A stretch of 64,000 nt of DNA from Gnetum montanum (taxonomy: Eukaryota; Streptophyta; Gnetopsida; Gnetales; Gnetaceae), in assembly GCA_015680685.1 (NCBI GenBank), contig MNCI01003613.1:567336-631335 (forward strand). Direction: 5' to 3'. Numbering within the stretch: position 1 is the first letter of the stretch; every line of letters begins with the position of its first letter. Below are positions 1 through 12,482 of the stretch, one piece after another. The translations under genes were made by a program, and so were the position numbers. The notes below the pieces were generated by a model, which saw only the letters and a list, made by a program, of their open reading frames with translations, was not told where the DNA came from and did no database searches.

Positions 1-399
1 AAAGTGGGCCATCCTTGATGTCCCCCCCTTTGTAATTGTATACTCATGTACCATAACTTTCAGTAATACAAACCCAAACATTCTCTCAAAAAAAAAATAG
101 TACTTGATCTCTGATTTGGAATTCCTTCTTAAGTCAATATTGATCTACATATTCCTCATATTTATCATGGGAAATTGACAAATTTTGTTTAACTCTTATA
201 ACAATATTTTCATTTCTTCTTCCTTTCATTCTTCTCTTAAGGTTGGATTTGCCTAAGTTAGTGGTGTATGGTAATTTCATCTATATATAATTTTGAATGA
301 TGTTTGATGTATAGATCCTTGATAATTATTATTGTAGATGAATTCATATAGATGCAAGTAATTCTCCCATGTCCTAGGTTTACTTCCAATGTATCATTG
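1..399. other. Unassigned left edge with an A-rich tract
   Basis: No open frame of note. A run of ten A follows a short stretch at about 90-99 that reads like a transcript 3' end, so the first 100 bases may be the tail of a retroposed sequence or of an LTR whose body lies outside the window. The remainder up to the integrase remnant on the minus strand has no recognisable feature. Confidence 0.3.
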
Positions 400-419
400 C
401 AAAATAGCTACTAGTATTC

Positions 420-1010
420 AGTTCACACATTCTATTTGACCATCTGTCTTCGGGTGGTACACTATGCTAAATTTGAATTGGGTCACAAGTTCCTTAAAGA
501 AGTTACACCAAAATTTTGATGTGAACTTAAGATCTCTATTTTAGGTGATTGATTTTCAGCATCCATGTAATCATAATATTTCTTGTAGAAATTTTTGGAA
601 TACTTCTTTAGTTATGTTTATAGACTTCAAAGCTATAAAATGCACCATATTTAATAAGCGATCAACTACCACCATGATTGAGTCAATTTTTTTTCTTTTG
701 CTACTAGCAATCCCACAATGAAATTCATGGTAACATGTTCCCATTTCCAAGTTGGAACTTCTAGAGGCTATAGCAATCCACTTGGTTTATTTGTTCAACT
801 TTTATTATTTGGTATGTTCAAAAATTTTTAATGTATAAGGATACATCATTCTTCATCCTAGGTTAAAAATAAAATTTACGTATCATCACATAAGTTCTAA
901 CATATCCTAGATGTCCTATGTATGGCACTTCATGGGCTTTAGACAATAGCTTATGTCTCTAATTTCCTTTTGTTATATATACCCTCTATCCTTTCATCAA
1001 TAGACCATTA
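420..1010 (-). pseudogene. Integrase remnant of element I
   Basis: The reverse complement at about 420-480 reads as the end of the integrase core, with the familiar tract YHPKTDGQIECVN that carries the catalytic glutamate. Further upstream on the minus strand, at about 880-960, the zinc-binding N-terminal part is recognisable as HEVPYIGHLG. Frames change several times and stops are common, so this is a relic. The integrase would have joined element cDNA to the host chromosome. Confidence 0.6.
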
Positions 1011-1129
1011 GGGGAAAGTTGATAATGAGGCTCAGAAGAAATATTGGTTAGTATCTTCTTGAAGTAAGGATCTTCTTTTATTTTTTCTTTAATTTCTTCT
1101 TCCATAGGGGTTGTCATAATGTTGATCAT

Positions 1130-2340
1130 TAGGTTTCACATTGGACTAAGGGCATCAGTGACTGCATTTTGTTTTCCTAGAACATATTTAATCTCAAAAT
1201 CATATTTGAACATTAATTCTATCCATCATCTTTGTTGGGTATTCAAGATAGTTTGCCTTTGCAAGTATTCTAGACTTTTATGATCTGTTATTACTACAAT
1301 TCTTTTTTCACAGAGATAATGTCTCCAAACATTCAAAGCATGAACAATTACCAACAATTCTAAATCATGTTTAGTAATTTACCTTGGCTTCCCATAATTT
1401 ACAAGATTTGAAACATACCACTTTATATTCTTATAAAAGGACTACATCAATTCTAATTTTACATGCATATGTAGATACTTCAAATTGTATTTCTTTCATC
1501 TAGAATTTTCAGGATGTGCACTATTGTGAGTAGCATCTTTAATCTAAGAAAAGCTTTCCTAAATTTTTCATCAAAATTAATCACATGTTTCTCCTACAAA
1601 AGGTTAGTCAAGGAGACTACCAAAGTAAAATATTCTTTAATAAAATGTTGGTAAAAACCTATTAAGCCTAACAAACTACAAACCACTAGATCATCTTTTA
1701 GTTTTGGCCAATCTCAAACTACACTAAATTTGGCTAGGTCTACTTGTAATCATTTCTTAGATACTACATGGTCCAAGTATGATACTTATTATTTTAAGAG
1801 TTCACATTTACTTAATTTTTCTTTTAACTGATGTTCCTTAAGGACTTCCATTGTAATTTTTAATGTTTAACATGTCTTCTATTATCTTAGAGTAAATAAG
1901 TATATCATCTATAAATACAATAAAAAATTGATCAAGGTATTCTTGAAAGATATTATTCATTAATTCCATGAATGTTGCAAGTGTGTTGATTAGTCTAAAT
2001 GGAACCATCACAAACTCATATAATCCATACCTAGTTTTGAATGCAATTTTTTTCAATGTCTTTTTTCTTAATCTTTATTTAGTGGTAACTTGACTTTAAA
2101 TTAATCTTTAGGAAATAAAATGCTCTAGTAAGTTAATCAAATAGGTCATCAATGCTAGGTAAGGAACATTTGTTTTTAATTATCACTTTATTTAATGTCC
2201 TATAATCAATGCATAATCTTAGTGTGTCATCTTTCTTTTTGATGAATAAGATTGGTGTACCACAAGGTGAGACACTAGGTTGAAACTTTCCTTCTTCTAA
2301 TAATTCATCTAATTATGCTTTCTATTCACTAAATTTAGAG
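1130..2340 (-). pseudogene. Reverse transcriptase and RNase H remnant of element I
   Basis: On the minus strand the RT begins near 2330 with a fingers-domain reading [15 protein letters not shown] followed by [12 protein letters not shown]. The longest open piece (2056-1838) is the palm with TRYGLYEF and the catalytic pair in [10 protein letters not shown]. RNase H follows at about 1420-1230 with ELLVIVHAL and ITDHKSLEYL. Stops and shifts separate the blocks. The style is chromoviral rather than Athila or Tat. Confidence 0.7.
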
Positions 2341-2549
2341 GTAGAAAACCTATAAGGGGCTTTTAAAACTAGTTGGGTACCATGAAAAATATCAATGGCA
2401 TGTTCGATAGTTGTTTTTTGAGATAATTCCCTAGTTCCACCAAATACTAAATTATATATTCTTCAAGTTCTTTTGGAATCTTAATGTTAGAGGATTTCTA
2501 AGGTTGAGTTACTTTTACTACCAACATAGTAGTACCTTTTCTGACTAAT

Positions 2550-2835
2550 CTCATAGCTTGCTTAATAGTTATCATGTGAATTTTCTTTGCTATTCCTAAC
2601 CCCATTAGAACCCTAACTCTGTCATTGGTTGGCACTTTAAAACACAAGTTCCAAAGTAGATAGTAATATCAAATTTTTTCAGAAAAGACATTTCTAGGAT
2701 TACATCAATATCACCTAATTCAAATTCAAAGAATTCATCAATGAAAGACATGTCTTGCAAGGTAAAATTAATTTCTTCATACCTGGTATGCTTGCTTATA
2801 GTAGTTCCATTTGCAAGTTCTATTCTAAACAACTT
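2550..2835 (-). pseudogene. Aspartic protease remnant of element I
   Basis: An open frame on the minus strand (2832-2605) reads as the second half of a retroviral-type protease. It has an LANGTTI-like flap region and the tract GDIDVILEMSFL, which corresponds to the GxDVVLGxxWL motif of plant Ty3/gypsy proteases. The catalytic DSG-type motif is not intact in this frame. Confidence 0.5.
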
Positions 2836-3039
2836 TCTTGGAAGGTAAACTTAATTAACAACTTAATTAAATTTGGTGAAAAAAATTTATTGCTTGATCC
2901 ACTATTGCTAAAAAATTTAATTTTTTCTTCTTTAATTAATCCTTCAAAAATCAGAAAAGCAAATTGAAATTTTCTCAAACCTGACTTGAATGATGTTGAA
3001 ATCTTCTTCATGGATTTTATGTGACTTTGAACCTTTCCT

Positions 3040-4220
3040 TTGGCCATATTTGAATTAGATTTTTTTATTATTGGTTTGATTATTTCTTTCTATGTTTGCT
3101 CATAATTTTGGGCAATCTCTTTTGAAATGATCTTTGTCATAAAAAAAAACATCCTGATCAAGTTCTATTATTGGGTGTTTCTTCTACTGTTGCTTGTTGA
3201 AGGGTAGTTCATACATAATTTGATTCTTCACAATCTTTAGTAATTCTATAGGCTCCATCAACCACTTGAGGATTATGCACACATGTATAGAGAAACAGTT
3301 GTGTATGTAGTCTATCAATAAACATTGAAGCCAATTCTCCCTTATCTTAATGGCTTATATATTAAGAGATATGGTAGGATTCCTTATAGTAGTCTTCCAT
3401 AGATCATATTCCTAATCTTAAGAAGTCAAATTGCATTGTGTGCTCTTTAAGGAAGGGATTTGCAACAAATTTTTGTTCAAAATCTCAACAAAAGTTAAAC
3501 CAATTTGTAATCAACCCTTCAAATACAAGGAGAATACTTCTAAATGTTCTTGGCTTGATAAGTTTATCATATTAAAGTAATTCTTCATGGTATCAAGCCA
3601 ATATTTCTCCTTGGCACTAGATTTAGGGGCTCCATCATAGTGATCTAGTTTTACCTTTTTCATATGAACTTTGGTTAGCAATTCTCTAGATGCATTTTCC
3701 AAATTCCATTAACCTTGAAGTTCCATTCTTTGGCCTAGTGAAGGGAAATCAACACCCTTGCATTCAATAGGTGGGGATTGAATTCTATATTGATCCATAG
3801 GTGGAAGTTGACCTTGGTTTTGATCTTTCTAATGTGGGGATTGATCTTAGTGTTGGTCCCTAGGTGGAAAGTGGTTTGGGTTGGAAGGTTGGCTTAGATG
3901 ATTAGTTAATTGTTTGATGGATTCTGTAAAGGAATCCATCTTTCCTTGTAGTTTTGATCATTTTCCTCCTAAACTTTGCGATAATTTCCTAATTTATTTA
4001 GACATGTTTTGCATAGTTGTTCTTGAATTCTTGGTTTGGCTAATGAAGTTACTCTTGGACACCTCTAATTTCATTAACCTATTGTTCAAGGGAATTCATT
4101 CAATCATTTACTCTAGACTCCATTGTTCTCCATTATACTCTCTAGGCTCCAGACATTGGTAGGTTGAAGAAACCAAGCATGTTGGAGATTCTTTTACCTT
4201 TGTGGTCCTATTCATGGATC
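3040..4220 (-). pseudogene. Gag remnant of element I
   Basis: An open piece at 3702-3511 on the minus strand contains KYWLDTMKNYFNMINLS and then a segment typical of the Ty3/gypsy capsid (Retrotrans_gag family). Downstream near 3110-3150 a degenerate CCHC zinc knuckle reads as DKDHFKRDCPKL, with its first cysteine lost. The remaining sequence is broken by stops. The start codon cannot be fixed. Confidence 0.5.
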
Positions 4221-4754
4221 TTAAGATAGTTAATTAGTTTCAAAGGAGGTTCAATAATCTTGAATGAATATTCTCTTCATGAACTCCCAATTGATGACTA
4301 AAAACATTGATAATTCTATTTGTTAGGTTTTCTATGAAACCTCTTCATGTTTTAGAAGCTTGGATATTGACTTGAAAAGCTAATTTATCTTCTTTTGTAA
4401 GCTAAATTCGATCACTCTGTTATGTCTAGAAGGTTCAAATCTATTGAAAATGGTTCTTTTTTCATTAAAAATGGATTTTGAAATCATAAGTTATTGTCAT
4501 TTTAAATTGCAAAAATGTTTTACATTTTTTGAGATATCTCAAGAGGTTATCGATCCTAGTACTACTCCAAAGCAAGTACAATTAATTATGGAATTTTTAT
4601 CTCATTTATTATCAATGTGCCAAATTTCCTTTTTTTTTTTGAAATTTCTCCACATATTCAAATTTTAATTTTTTTACTTTATTTGACTTTTTTTTTTAAA
4701 AAAATTTCATCAAATTATGGATATTTTTGAATTTCTCCTTTAGTTGATAGAAAA

Positions 4755-5150
4755 ATTTTCCATCACCAAGAGGTAGCTTTATCTGATGCTAATGGTGTTC
4801 AAGCATGTTAGAGAGAGTAGCTTTTTTCAACTTAGGTGGTATTTATGGGCACCAAAGGAGGTGACTTTTTTTGGTCCCAATGGTGTCCACAGGCATTGGA
4901 GGAGGTGGATTTTTCCTATGTCATTGATGTCTGCAGGTATCAGAGGAGGTAACTTTTTTTAGGGCTAGCTGTGTCTGCAAACACTAGAGGAGGAAAATTT
5001 TCCTAGTTCTAGTAGTGCCCATAGTTGCTGAAGGAGGTGAAATTTTCTGACATTGGAAATGTCTATGGGAACTAGAGGAGACTTCTTTTCTTAGCATCAA
5101 CAATGTTAATGAATATTGGAGGAGGTGGCTTTTTCTAGTTTTGGTAGATA
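4755..5150. repeat. 44-bp minisatellite, about nine copies
   Basis: A GGAGGT-like anchor recurs at 4769, 4813, 4857, 4901, 4945, 4989, 5033, 5077 and 5121, exactly 44 bases apart each time, although the unit sequence varies considerably. Typical units read GTCTGCAGGTATCAGAGGAG followed by a T-rich half. The minus-strand open frame across it (5298-4984) is a by-product of the repeat. Confidence 0.85.
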
Positions 5151-5159
5151 ATGGTCCAA

Positions 5160-6245
5160 GGAACAACAACAATTCAGTGGATTTGATGGTAGCAACGGTA
5201 GTGCATGTAGTGACAATGGGTAAGGGTTTCATAGGTGGTAGTGGAGGTATCGATGATTTTAGCAATAGCAGGCCTGTGAGTCTATGCAGCAACAACATGC
5301 AAGGGCTTTACTAGTGATCGTGGCTACAAATACATTCTGTCTATGTTGTGTGATTGAGGGTAGCATTGGAAAGATCAATGAGGTTGATGATTGGGATGAT
5401 GTGTGTGTTATAGGTAGTTGATAGTAAGAAGGTATCACCATCAACAATGATGGTTATGGTTGTGGATGGTGTATGTTGGGATCTATGGAGGGTGCACATT
5501 GGTGATTGCAGGGTTTTGATAATAGCATGGTGTAGGCTTTTACTAGATGCTATAGCTATGTAGATCAACATTGGTAATGTAAGGTTTTGATAGATGTTGT
5601 AGCTATGTGGATTAGCTGTAGTTGTGTCGAAGTCTTTGTCATCATCTGTGGCTACACCATCCTATAGCCTAAATTGCTACCATGCAGTGTGTCACAGGCC
5701 TACAAGGTTTAGCCTGAATTTAGGGCTATGCGGCCCTCATGGCCCAGTGTGGTCCTTCACTACCAACACTAACCAATGGGTAGTGGCCCTTTTGCCTTGT
5801 GTAATATTTTTTTTAAATTTCATTTTGTTTTATTTTTTATTATTGCTACCTTTTATAAAAATATTAGGGTTTGGGTTTAAACATGCAACCTCTTGTTTTT
5901 TTCTTTAATTTAAAAAAATTAATTTTGAATAAATACCATGAAAAAAGAGAAACATTGTATCTCCTAAATAGTAAGGGAGATTTCGATGAAACTAGTACCA
6001 TTGGAATTATCTCAAAGAGCACTATGTCTTCAACTCATGAAAACATTAAATTTCTCAACCTATTAATCAAAAAATCATAAAATATAATTGTTAGATTTAA
6101 TTAATTATTAATTAGCTTTAGTTGTAACTACCTCTTTTCTCACAACTAAGGTTTTTGAATTTTCTATAAATCCATGAGAAAGAGAAGTGTTTGTCCATCA
6201 TAGCACAACAATTGTAAAGATTCTAGGAACAAAGAAGAATTCTAC
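5160..6245. other. Degenerate repetitive and unassigned stretch
   Basis: From 5160 to 5620 short phrases such as GTTTTGATA, GTAGCTATGT and GGGCTTTACTAG recur without a fixed period, so this may be an older tandem array related to the neighbouring minisatellite. From 5620 to 6245 nothing recognisable is seen; open frames there are short and lack homology I can name. Confidence 0.35.
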
Positions 6246-6257
6246 AAGTGTGATAGC

Positions 6258-8381
6258 ATGGCTCCTTCTAAGCACCCCTTTTAAGCTCTTTCTCAAGCTT
6301 GTTCTACTGTATTACGTAACACTAAATTAGTATATGTTATTTTACATTAAAATAATGAATTTTTTGCTTCCAATTTTGTTTGTAACTTACTTGGTGTTGA
6401 GGATTTTTAATATCTTATAACTTCTAGATTAACTGAATTGCTTGTCTTTCCTATTTTTAAAACATAGTACTGCACGATTCTTATAACATAATGGTGTAAT
6501 GCCTATAAAAAGTGAAAGTCCTTCAAAAATAAATTTTGGACTATTAATGATTGCTCCAGCCAATATTCGATCATTTTTAGGTTTTCACTTAGGGGAAAAT
6601 CCTTTAATCCCTACTATTTTCTCTTCTAAGTTTCAAGCATTTTTTCAAGGAGAGTTGTTTGATTATGTTCATGACTCTACTATATGCCAAAATCAATTTT
6701 ATCCCATTGATTATATTAATAAAATTAATTTTGAATTATGTCAATTTATACATAGTAAGATTTTATGGAATCCACACCACTCCTATGTTAATGCTTATTC
6801 TATCTATATTCTTCATGGTGCTAAAATTGGTGAGTTTTATGACTAGTCATTATCTTGTTTATATGCCATACATCTCGCCATGGAACATGATACTACCACC
6901 AATAAAAATCCACAAAAACCTTATACTATATGTTGTGTACCTATAATCATGAAATTAATTTTAAGTTATAATGATTCAATGAATCTTCTTAGCTATTTCG
7001 ATCTTGGTTTACATTCTAATTTTCTTGAAGAAGAGAGAGTTGTAAGGAGTCAAATTGAGGGTGCAAGGAAAGGTTAAAGAGCTTTTGAGGAAGCCCTTAA
7101 CCCAAAAGAAAATAATGAGGTATTATATATATATATTACTTATTTTTTAATTATGTTTTATTTGTATTTATTAGGAGTGTAATTTAGGCTACATATTGAA
7201 CCAATGGAAGGTGAAGGAGCTAAGACAACTCTAGGAAGGGAGGATGTGGTGGTAGTAGAGCTCCATTCTAAGGTTATTTTGGAGTGGTCCATTTTATTAT
7301 TTTTTTTGCTTGTATATTTTATTTCTAATTAAATATAAATTTTTTTAAATTAGAAATAATGTACTAGCTAAGGTTCTAGTGGCAATATAATTTTAAGTGT
7401 CAAACAAAAAGATAACAAAAAAGCACCAAAGGTAAATTCAATTATATAGTGTTTGAATACTTTTGTTTTCTTTTTTCTTCTTGTGTGAAATTTAATTTAT
7501 GTTTCAAATATCTCTAGGTTGGATGTAATTCATCTAGAAGTTGGGGAATGATACTACCACACATACTGGTTTTGAACAAGCTCCAATCCCATCCTCGAAA
7601 TGACCATGTGTGACATCTCCTCATGTGACTCCAATAAAGGGTACTTTACCATAGGCTATGCTAGCATCTTCAATTCTTGGGTCTATTACCATAACACATT
7701 TTGTCACCATCATGGATTCTCCTTTTTTACTAGGATAGATGGTGGCTACTACCAAATAAGAAGTTTCCCTTCTTTGAAATCTTGAGGAACATATTGCGAG
7801 GAATACACCTTACTCCATCTATGAAGAATTATACCACTTGATGGAGTCCAAATCTTATGACTTCAAGGGAGATTACGAGTTTGTGAAATCTCATGCTACA
7901 TCCTCCTTTCATGCTATTCCTAAGCATACTCTAGAATTTATTAGAAATCTCACATAGCTCTTAAAAGAATTGAAGAATGCCACTTGTCTTGCTTGTTGAA
8001 TAGTGAATGCATCCTTCAAATCAAGAATGATCAACTTTACGTAAGTAATTCTTATTCATTATTTTTTATTTCTTATTTTTGTTTTAATTATTGTCTTTTC
8101 ACTCATAGCCTTAATCTTATGTATGTAGAGGAAAGAAAAAAGAATGGTAGGAAGATGTGGCCTGGCAAACCCTTTTGGTGAATCTTTTGAAAAGTGAACT
8201 TGTGAAGATGGATGAGGCATAGGCTATAGCAAAGAGTGCTACCAAATACATCAGAAAAGTGTGTCATGATTTGGTTTGATTCTAAGTGGTAATCAATAAA
8301 GATGATGCTATGAAGGAGGAACATGAGGCCTAGTTAAAGGCTATTATTGATTTTCTCAAGGTCTTCAAACTAGATGACTAA
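6258..8381 (+). pseudogene. Unidentified spliced pseudogene, antisense to element I
   Basis: This region shows coding-like blocks joined by AT-rich stretches with GT-AG borders. A short first block starts at ATG 6258. A long block of about 640 bases (roughly 6480-7119) stays in one frame with only two stops and ends at a donor at 7120. Further blocks lie at about 7540-8040, with a frameshift near 7775-7785, and at 8108-8381. The intron 8041-8107 begins GTAAGTAATT and ends CACTCATAG. The last block ends in a charged, helix-like tail. I do not recognise the protein. A weak resemblance (ERVVRSQIEG against ERVIKEIIGK) to the antisense gene in element C is noted but unproven. Confidence 0.45.
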
Positions 8382-8517
8382 TCTCTTCTTCCACTTCTTT
8401 CCATATCCCTATTCTTGATGTATCCCACATATATTTTCACATTCAATGTATCTCATCCATATATTAATAATAAATTTTAATAGTATTTTCTTCCACTTGG
8501 CTCCTGAATCATGGTTT

Positions 8518-8530
8518 GCTTTGATACCAA
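8518..8530 (-). promoter_or_regulatory. Primer-binding site, initiator-Met tRNA type
   Basis: The minus strand reads TGGTATCAAAGC, one base different from the usual TGGTATCAGAGC complementary to the 3' end of initiator tRNA-Met. It sits one base from a TGTGACATCCC sequence beginning at 8532 on the plus strand, which fits an LTR terminus read from its inner side. Confidence 0.6.
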
Positions 8531-8531
8531 A

Positions 8532-11500
8532 TGTGACATCCCATTCTCAGATGTCATTAAAATATGATCATTTGTTTTGTTAATCCATCACATACTTGAA
8601 AATATAATTGTATAACTTGGAAAATAATATTGAGGCACTAAATTAAGCAAGAAGGAAAGCAAGGGAAAACTTTATTGATGTTGGATGATACATTGTAATG
8701 TCCTCTGGATTATCTTCCTATGACACTAAAGACCTTAGAGGCAATCTAGCATTTCCACCACATTGAGGCTATCTAGCTGAAGGGAAGATTAGTCCCTTCT
8801 TTTCCTGCTTCACCCAACTCTCATCACATGCCAATTCTAGCTCCAAATCTCCATCCTTATACAACCTTTAAGCCCAAGCCTTAAATGCCATAGGTTAAGC
8901 CTATTACCAAAGGATAACCATGAATAGTTATAACTCCTCATAATGAGACACACATTCTTCCAAAGGTTAATTACATGATTATAGTACAATCCCATCCTTA
9001 ACAAGGAACAAAAAATTATAGTTTTAGTCTCTTGAATTGCTCCATAAGTGCTTGATTAGTGGATCTTTTGCCACTAGTGATTGAGTTGTCAAGATGATGT
9101 TATCCACCATTCACTACATTCACCTAATTCTAACTTTTCAAATATGTGAAAATCTCATACCAAATTATTGCAAGAGACTTATTGATTACATTGATCAGTG
9201 TTTACTCTATTTAGTGGTTTTCTATCTCTTCTTTGTAGCATGTATATACCATAAATTTAAGTAGACTTATCAAATATTTAGCTATTATACCAACTTGTAA
9301 CATCCTACTAACTAGGCTTAAGGTACAAGGGTATTGCTTAAAGAATAAAAACAATATATAAATGGGATGACTTTCTTATGAAAAGCATTGAATGTCAAGA
9401 GAAACGTTAATAGAAAAAGTAGTAGACATCTATAAAAATAGGCATATAGGAATAGAAAATTACTAAGTAAAAGATAAAGATGTAAAAAAATAGTAATATC
9501 AGTCCCATGTGTATAAAACCTAAGGCTTATGCTAGAAAGGTATTACTTAAAGAATAAAAAATATATAAAAAAGGGGAATAACTTCTTAAGAAAAGCATTG
9601 GATGCCAAAATAAATTTAAAGATAAAGTAGTAGGCATTCATAAAAATAGGCATATAGGGATAGAAAAATGATGAGCAAAAGATAAAGATGACTCATGTAA
9701 CTATAGTTGAACAACTTTGTCTTCTACAGTATCACCATCCAACACCATTTAAGGGGTTAAAAATGGAAATTACGATCCAAATCCTACTTTTATGGTTGAT
9801 AAATTTGGAAAAAAAATTCAAAATGAGATCAAAATCCTATAAAAATAACGTCTTATAAAATATTCATAAAATAGTTAGATCTCAACATTAAACATTTCAT
9901 AATAATTATTGAATAAACATAGATAAGCTAAAAAGAATGCACATGAAATGAAAATATAAAAAGTACACAATTAGAGTAATGTATGAAATTTACACTACCT
10001 GAAGTGAAAATGCTATAGAAAGAGACCTTCCTATGGTAATGATTTTTTAAAGAAGCTTCAAACCTTAGGGAAAACCATAGGTTGACAATGGGATCAATGC
10101 AAAACTTGAAATGACATATGAAACTAAGGTCTTACCAAAGTTCTAGTTGATAGCATAGATCTAGATCTATAGGATTTTCCTCTCTAGCTCTATCTTTGAG
10201 ATGTTGGCAATGTAATTGGATGATCTTTCATGAAATGGTTGTTAGGTATTTATGCTTACAAGGGCATGACATGATTTGGTAAAAAGGATAATCTATTGAA
10301 AAACTAAAAGTAAAAGAAAAAATAATTTCTAAAATTAAATAAAAATAATATTCTAACATGGGCTTATATCCAATGTTGTCCTAAGAGGTACTTTTTCTAT
10401 GGATTAGCTAGTAGCTATATATAAGTTAAACTAATAAGAATGTCTAAGGTTAAAACATAACTACACTAGGTAGTAACACAAGACACTCTAAAACATAAAC
10501 TAAAAAAATTAAGTCCTAAAAATAAAAATATTATATTTTTTTACAAAAATATTAAGTAATCCAAATAAATCATATTGCAACAAAAGTCATACCCTATGTT
10601 CCAATGACTCATCCAATGCCTAATACCTACTAGCTCAAGACTTCAACAAAAGAGATTTGTATTGGTATGCTAAAAGTAAAGAAAAATTAAAATACTAAAA
10701 ATATTAGAAATACTAAAAATTAAATTAAATTAAAATTAAAAAAAATATATAATAAAAATAACATTAAAGAAAAGGCATCTAAAAAGGGAATAATCAGGTA
10801 CATAACTTACATCATGTAAGTATAGTCAACCAAAGAAAAAGCTAATAAAGCCTAAGACATAGACTAGTAAGCAAGCCATAAAGGGTTTAAATTACAAACA
10901 TAACAATGAGTAAGGATTATCTAAGAAAATAACCCTTTGATTAAAAAATAATATTTTTTCATTAGCAAATATATATTTGTAGAACCCAACTAATATGATA
11001 TCATAAGATTAGTCATGGAAAGTTATCATTAGAGAATTTTATCAATATTATAACATCAAAAATGAAACATCACCAAGAAAATTCATGTTGTAACTAAACC
11101 TTCACCACCCAACTTGAGGTAATATTTTCTTGTAAATTTAAGGTTTGTAGCCCATGAGCTATAATCTTGCATACTTTAGCATTTTGGGATTGAAAATTAC
11201 CTCATAAGTTCCTACTACCTCACTTCCCAAGTGGGAAAAGTAATGTCATGTCTATATTTTGGCTTAGGAAGGTTGAAAATGCCTTAGGGAATACAAAATT
11301 TGGTATTTTCATGGGTTTTCTGGTGGTCATTTCCTTTACTATGCTAAAGCTATACACACCTAGTGTTGAAGTTGTTGGGTTTTCCATTTCCCAATAATGG
11401 CTAGCGTAGTCATCATAAATTCTCAACAATCTTCACATGGCCAATGTAGTCACCATATTTTATAGTATATTTCAACAATTCTAGCTTCTCTTTTCAATAC
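8532..11500. other. AT-rich unassigned region, probably starting with the LTR of element I
   Basis: The first bases should be LTR because they abut a primer site, but no second copy is in the window and the far end cannot be set. The rest is AT-rich with only short meaningless open frames. Apart from the duplicated block at about 9311-9700, no gene, second LTR pair or RNA gene is seen. Confidence 0.35.
9311..9700. repeat. Degenerate direct duplication, offset 209 bases
   Basis: The block beginning GTATTGCTTAAAGAATAAAA at 9331 is repeated from 9540 as GTATTACTTAAAGAATAAAA. Both copies continue with an AAAAGCATTG-type tract, a TAGTAG(A/G)CAT tract and AAAAATAGGCATATAGG. The copies are interrupted by small indels. 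Function unknown. Confidence 0.7.
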
Positions 11501-12039
11501 CAACATGGTTGAGCTGAAGACAACATAGTAACAAAAGTCCATTTACTATTTTTAGTATCTGATGTGGTTTTGATGGCCCTAGGGTATCAAAACTTCCCAG
11601 AAATGGATAACTACACTAAGAATCATGGCTTGTTACACCTACAAATAACACCTAATCTATTAGCACTCATGATAGAAATTTGTAGCCTAAAATCAGCAAA
11701 ATTAAAGCCTTTAAAAGCCAAACTTGAATACCTTATTCAGGTTGGAAACATTTTTGCAACATAACAACATTTTCAACCTTAAGCATTTTGAACCCATCTA
11801 GCATTTCTAAGACTTCTGGAGTAGATTGGTATCTACCTAAGCACCAAAGACTCTTAGCATAGTACCATTGCAATAAGATTTGAACACCACCATCGACACC
11901 ATTGGTAATCAAAGTTGTAAATTCAAGTAAAAACTAGCAAGGAGTTCTAAGAAATTGGAGTTGGGAAGTGCCTAAATCATGGAGTTTGACTATAGAACAC
12001 AACCTTCTAGCTCCAATAGGCTTCAAGCTCCATTCAAGC

Positions 12040-12353
12040 AAGCTCCTTGTGTGTTTGAGCACATAATATCTACTCCTTTAAACTTTATACTTTAAGCATC
12101 TTGCTATTTTAATAAAGTTTATAGTTCATTTATTTTGTAGAATTCATTTCAAGTTTTAATTTCTATGTTTATTTTTCATTTGAATCTACAATTTTATTTT
12201 CCTCTATTTACATTCTTAAAGTTCTTGGGTGATTAGCCAAACCATTCAGAGCACCTTGAATCCTATTTCTTAGTGGCCCTTGGGATTCAAGATCAAAAGT
12301 ATTTTGTACCTAGTATTTTCAATTTTTTTCAGTGATCACATTTTTTAGGTGCA
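12040..12353 (+). mobile_element. 3' part of the 5' LTR of old element H
   Basis: The stretch before a primer-site-like sequence at 12363 resembles the end of the B LTR: ACCATTCAGAGCACCTTGAA here against ACTGTTCAGGGCACCTCGGA in B. A TTTAATAAAGTTTA tract at about 12110 could serve as polyadenylation signal. The left end of this LTR is not identified; it may reach back to about 11500. Element H is the plus-strand host into which A and F later inserted. Confidence 0.4.
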
Positions 12354-12362
12354 ATAGTTTTT

Positions 12363-12381
12363 TGGTGCTAGAAGGATACCC
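12363..12381 (+). promoter_or_regulatory. Primer-binding site of element H
   Basis: TGGTGCTAGAAGGATACCC follows the LTR end after a short spacer. The same core, TGG(T/C)GCTAGAAGGA, is found just inside the LTRs of B (24924) and C (52989, minus strand), so it is the shared primer site of this Tat-like group. I cannot assign the primer tRNA with confidence. Confidence 0.5.
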
Positions 12382-12482
12382 TTTAGTTGGATTCTTAACT
12401 TAAATTAATTAATAATTTTTTAAAATCAAGTTTTCCATATTTCAAATCTCAAAACCTACAAATATCTACCATTAAATACAAT

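Larger units (their letters stand above)
400..8531 (-). mobile_element. Element I: decayed chromovirus-like Ty3/gypsy retrotransposon
   Basis: Read on the minus strand, gag (about 4220-3040), protease (about 2835-2550), reverse transcriptase, RNase H and integrase (down to about 420) follow each other in the usual Ty3/gypsy order. The RT motif [10 protein letters not shown] and the RNase H stretch ending TDHKSLEYL are the chromovirus style. An initiator-Met-type primer site at 8518-8530 has the right strand and LTR-side position to belong to the same element, which would make the leader about 4 kb long. That leader holds the 44-bp repeat and a plus-strand spliced pseudogene. Alternatively the 4400-8530 segment belongs to another nested element. 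No 3' LTR is visible, so the left limit is unknown. Confidence 0.6.
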
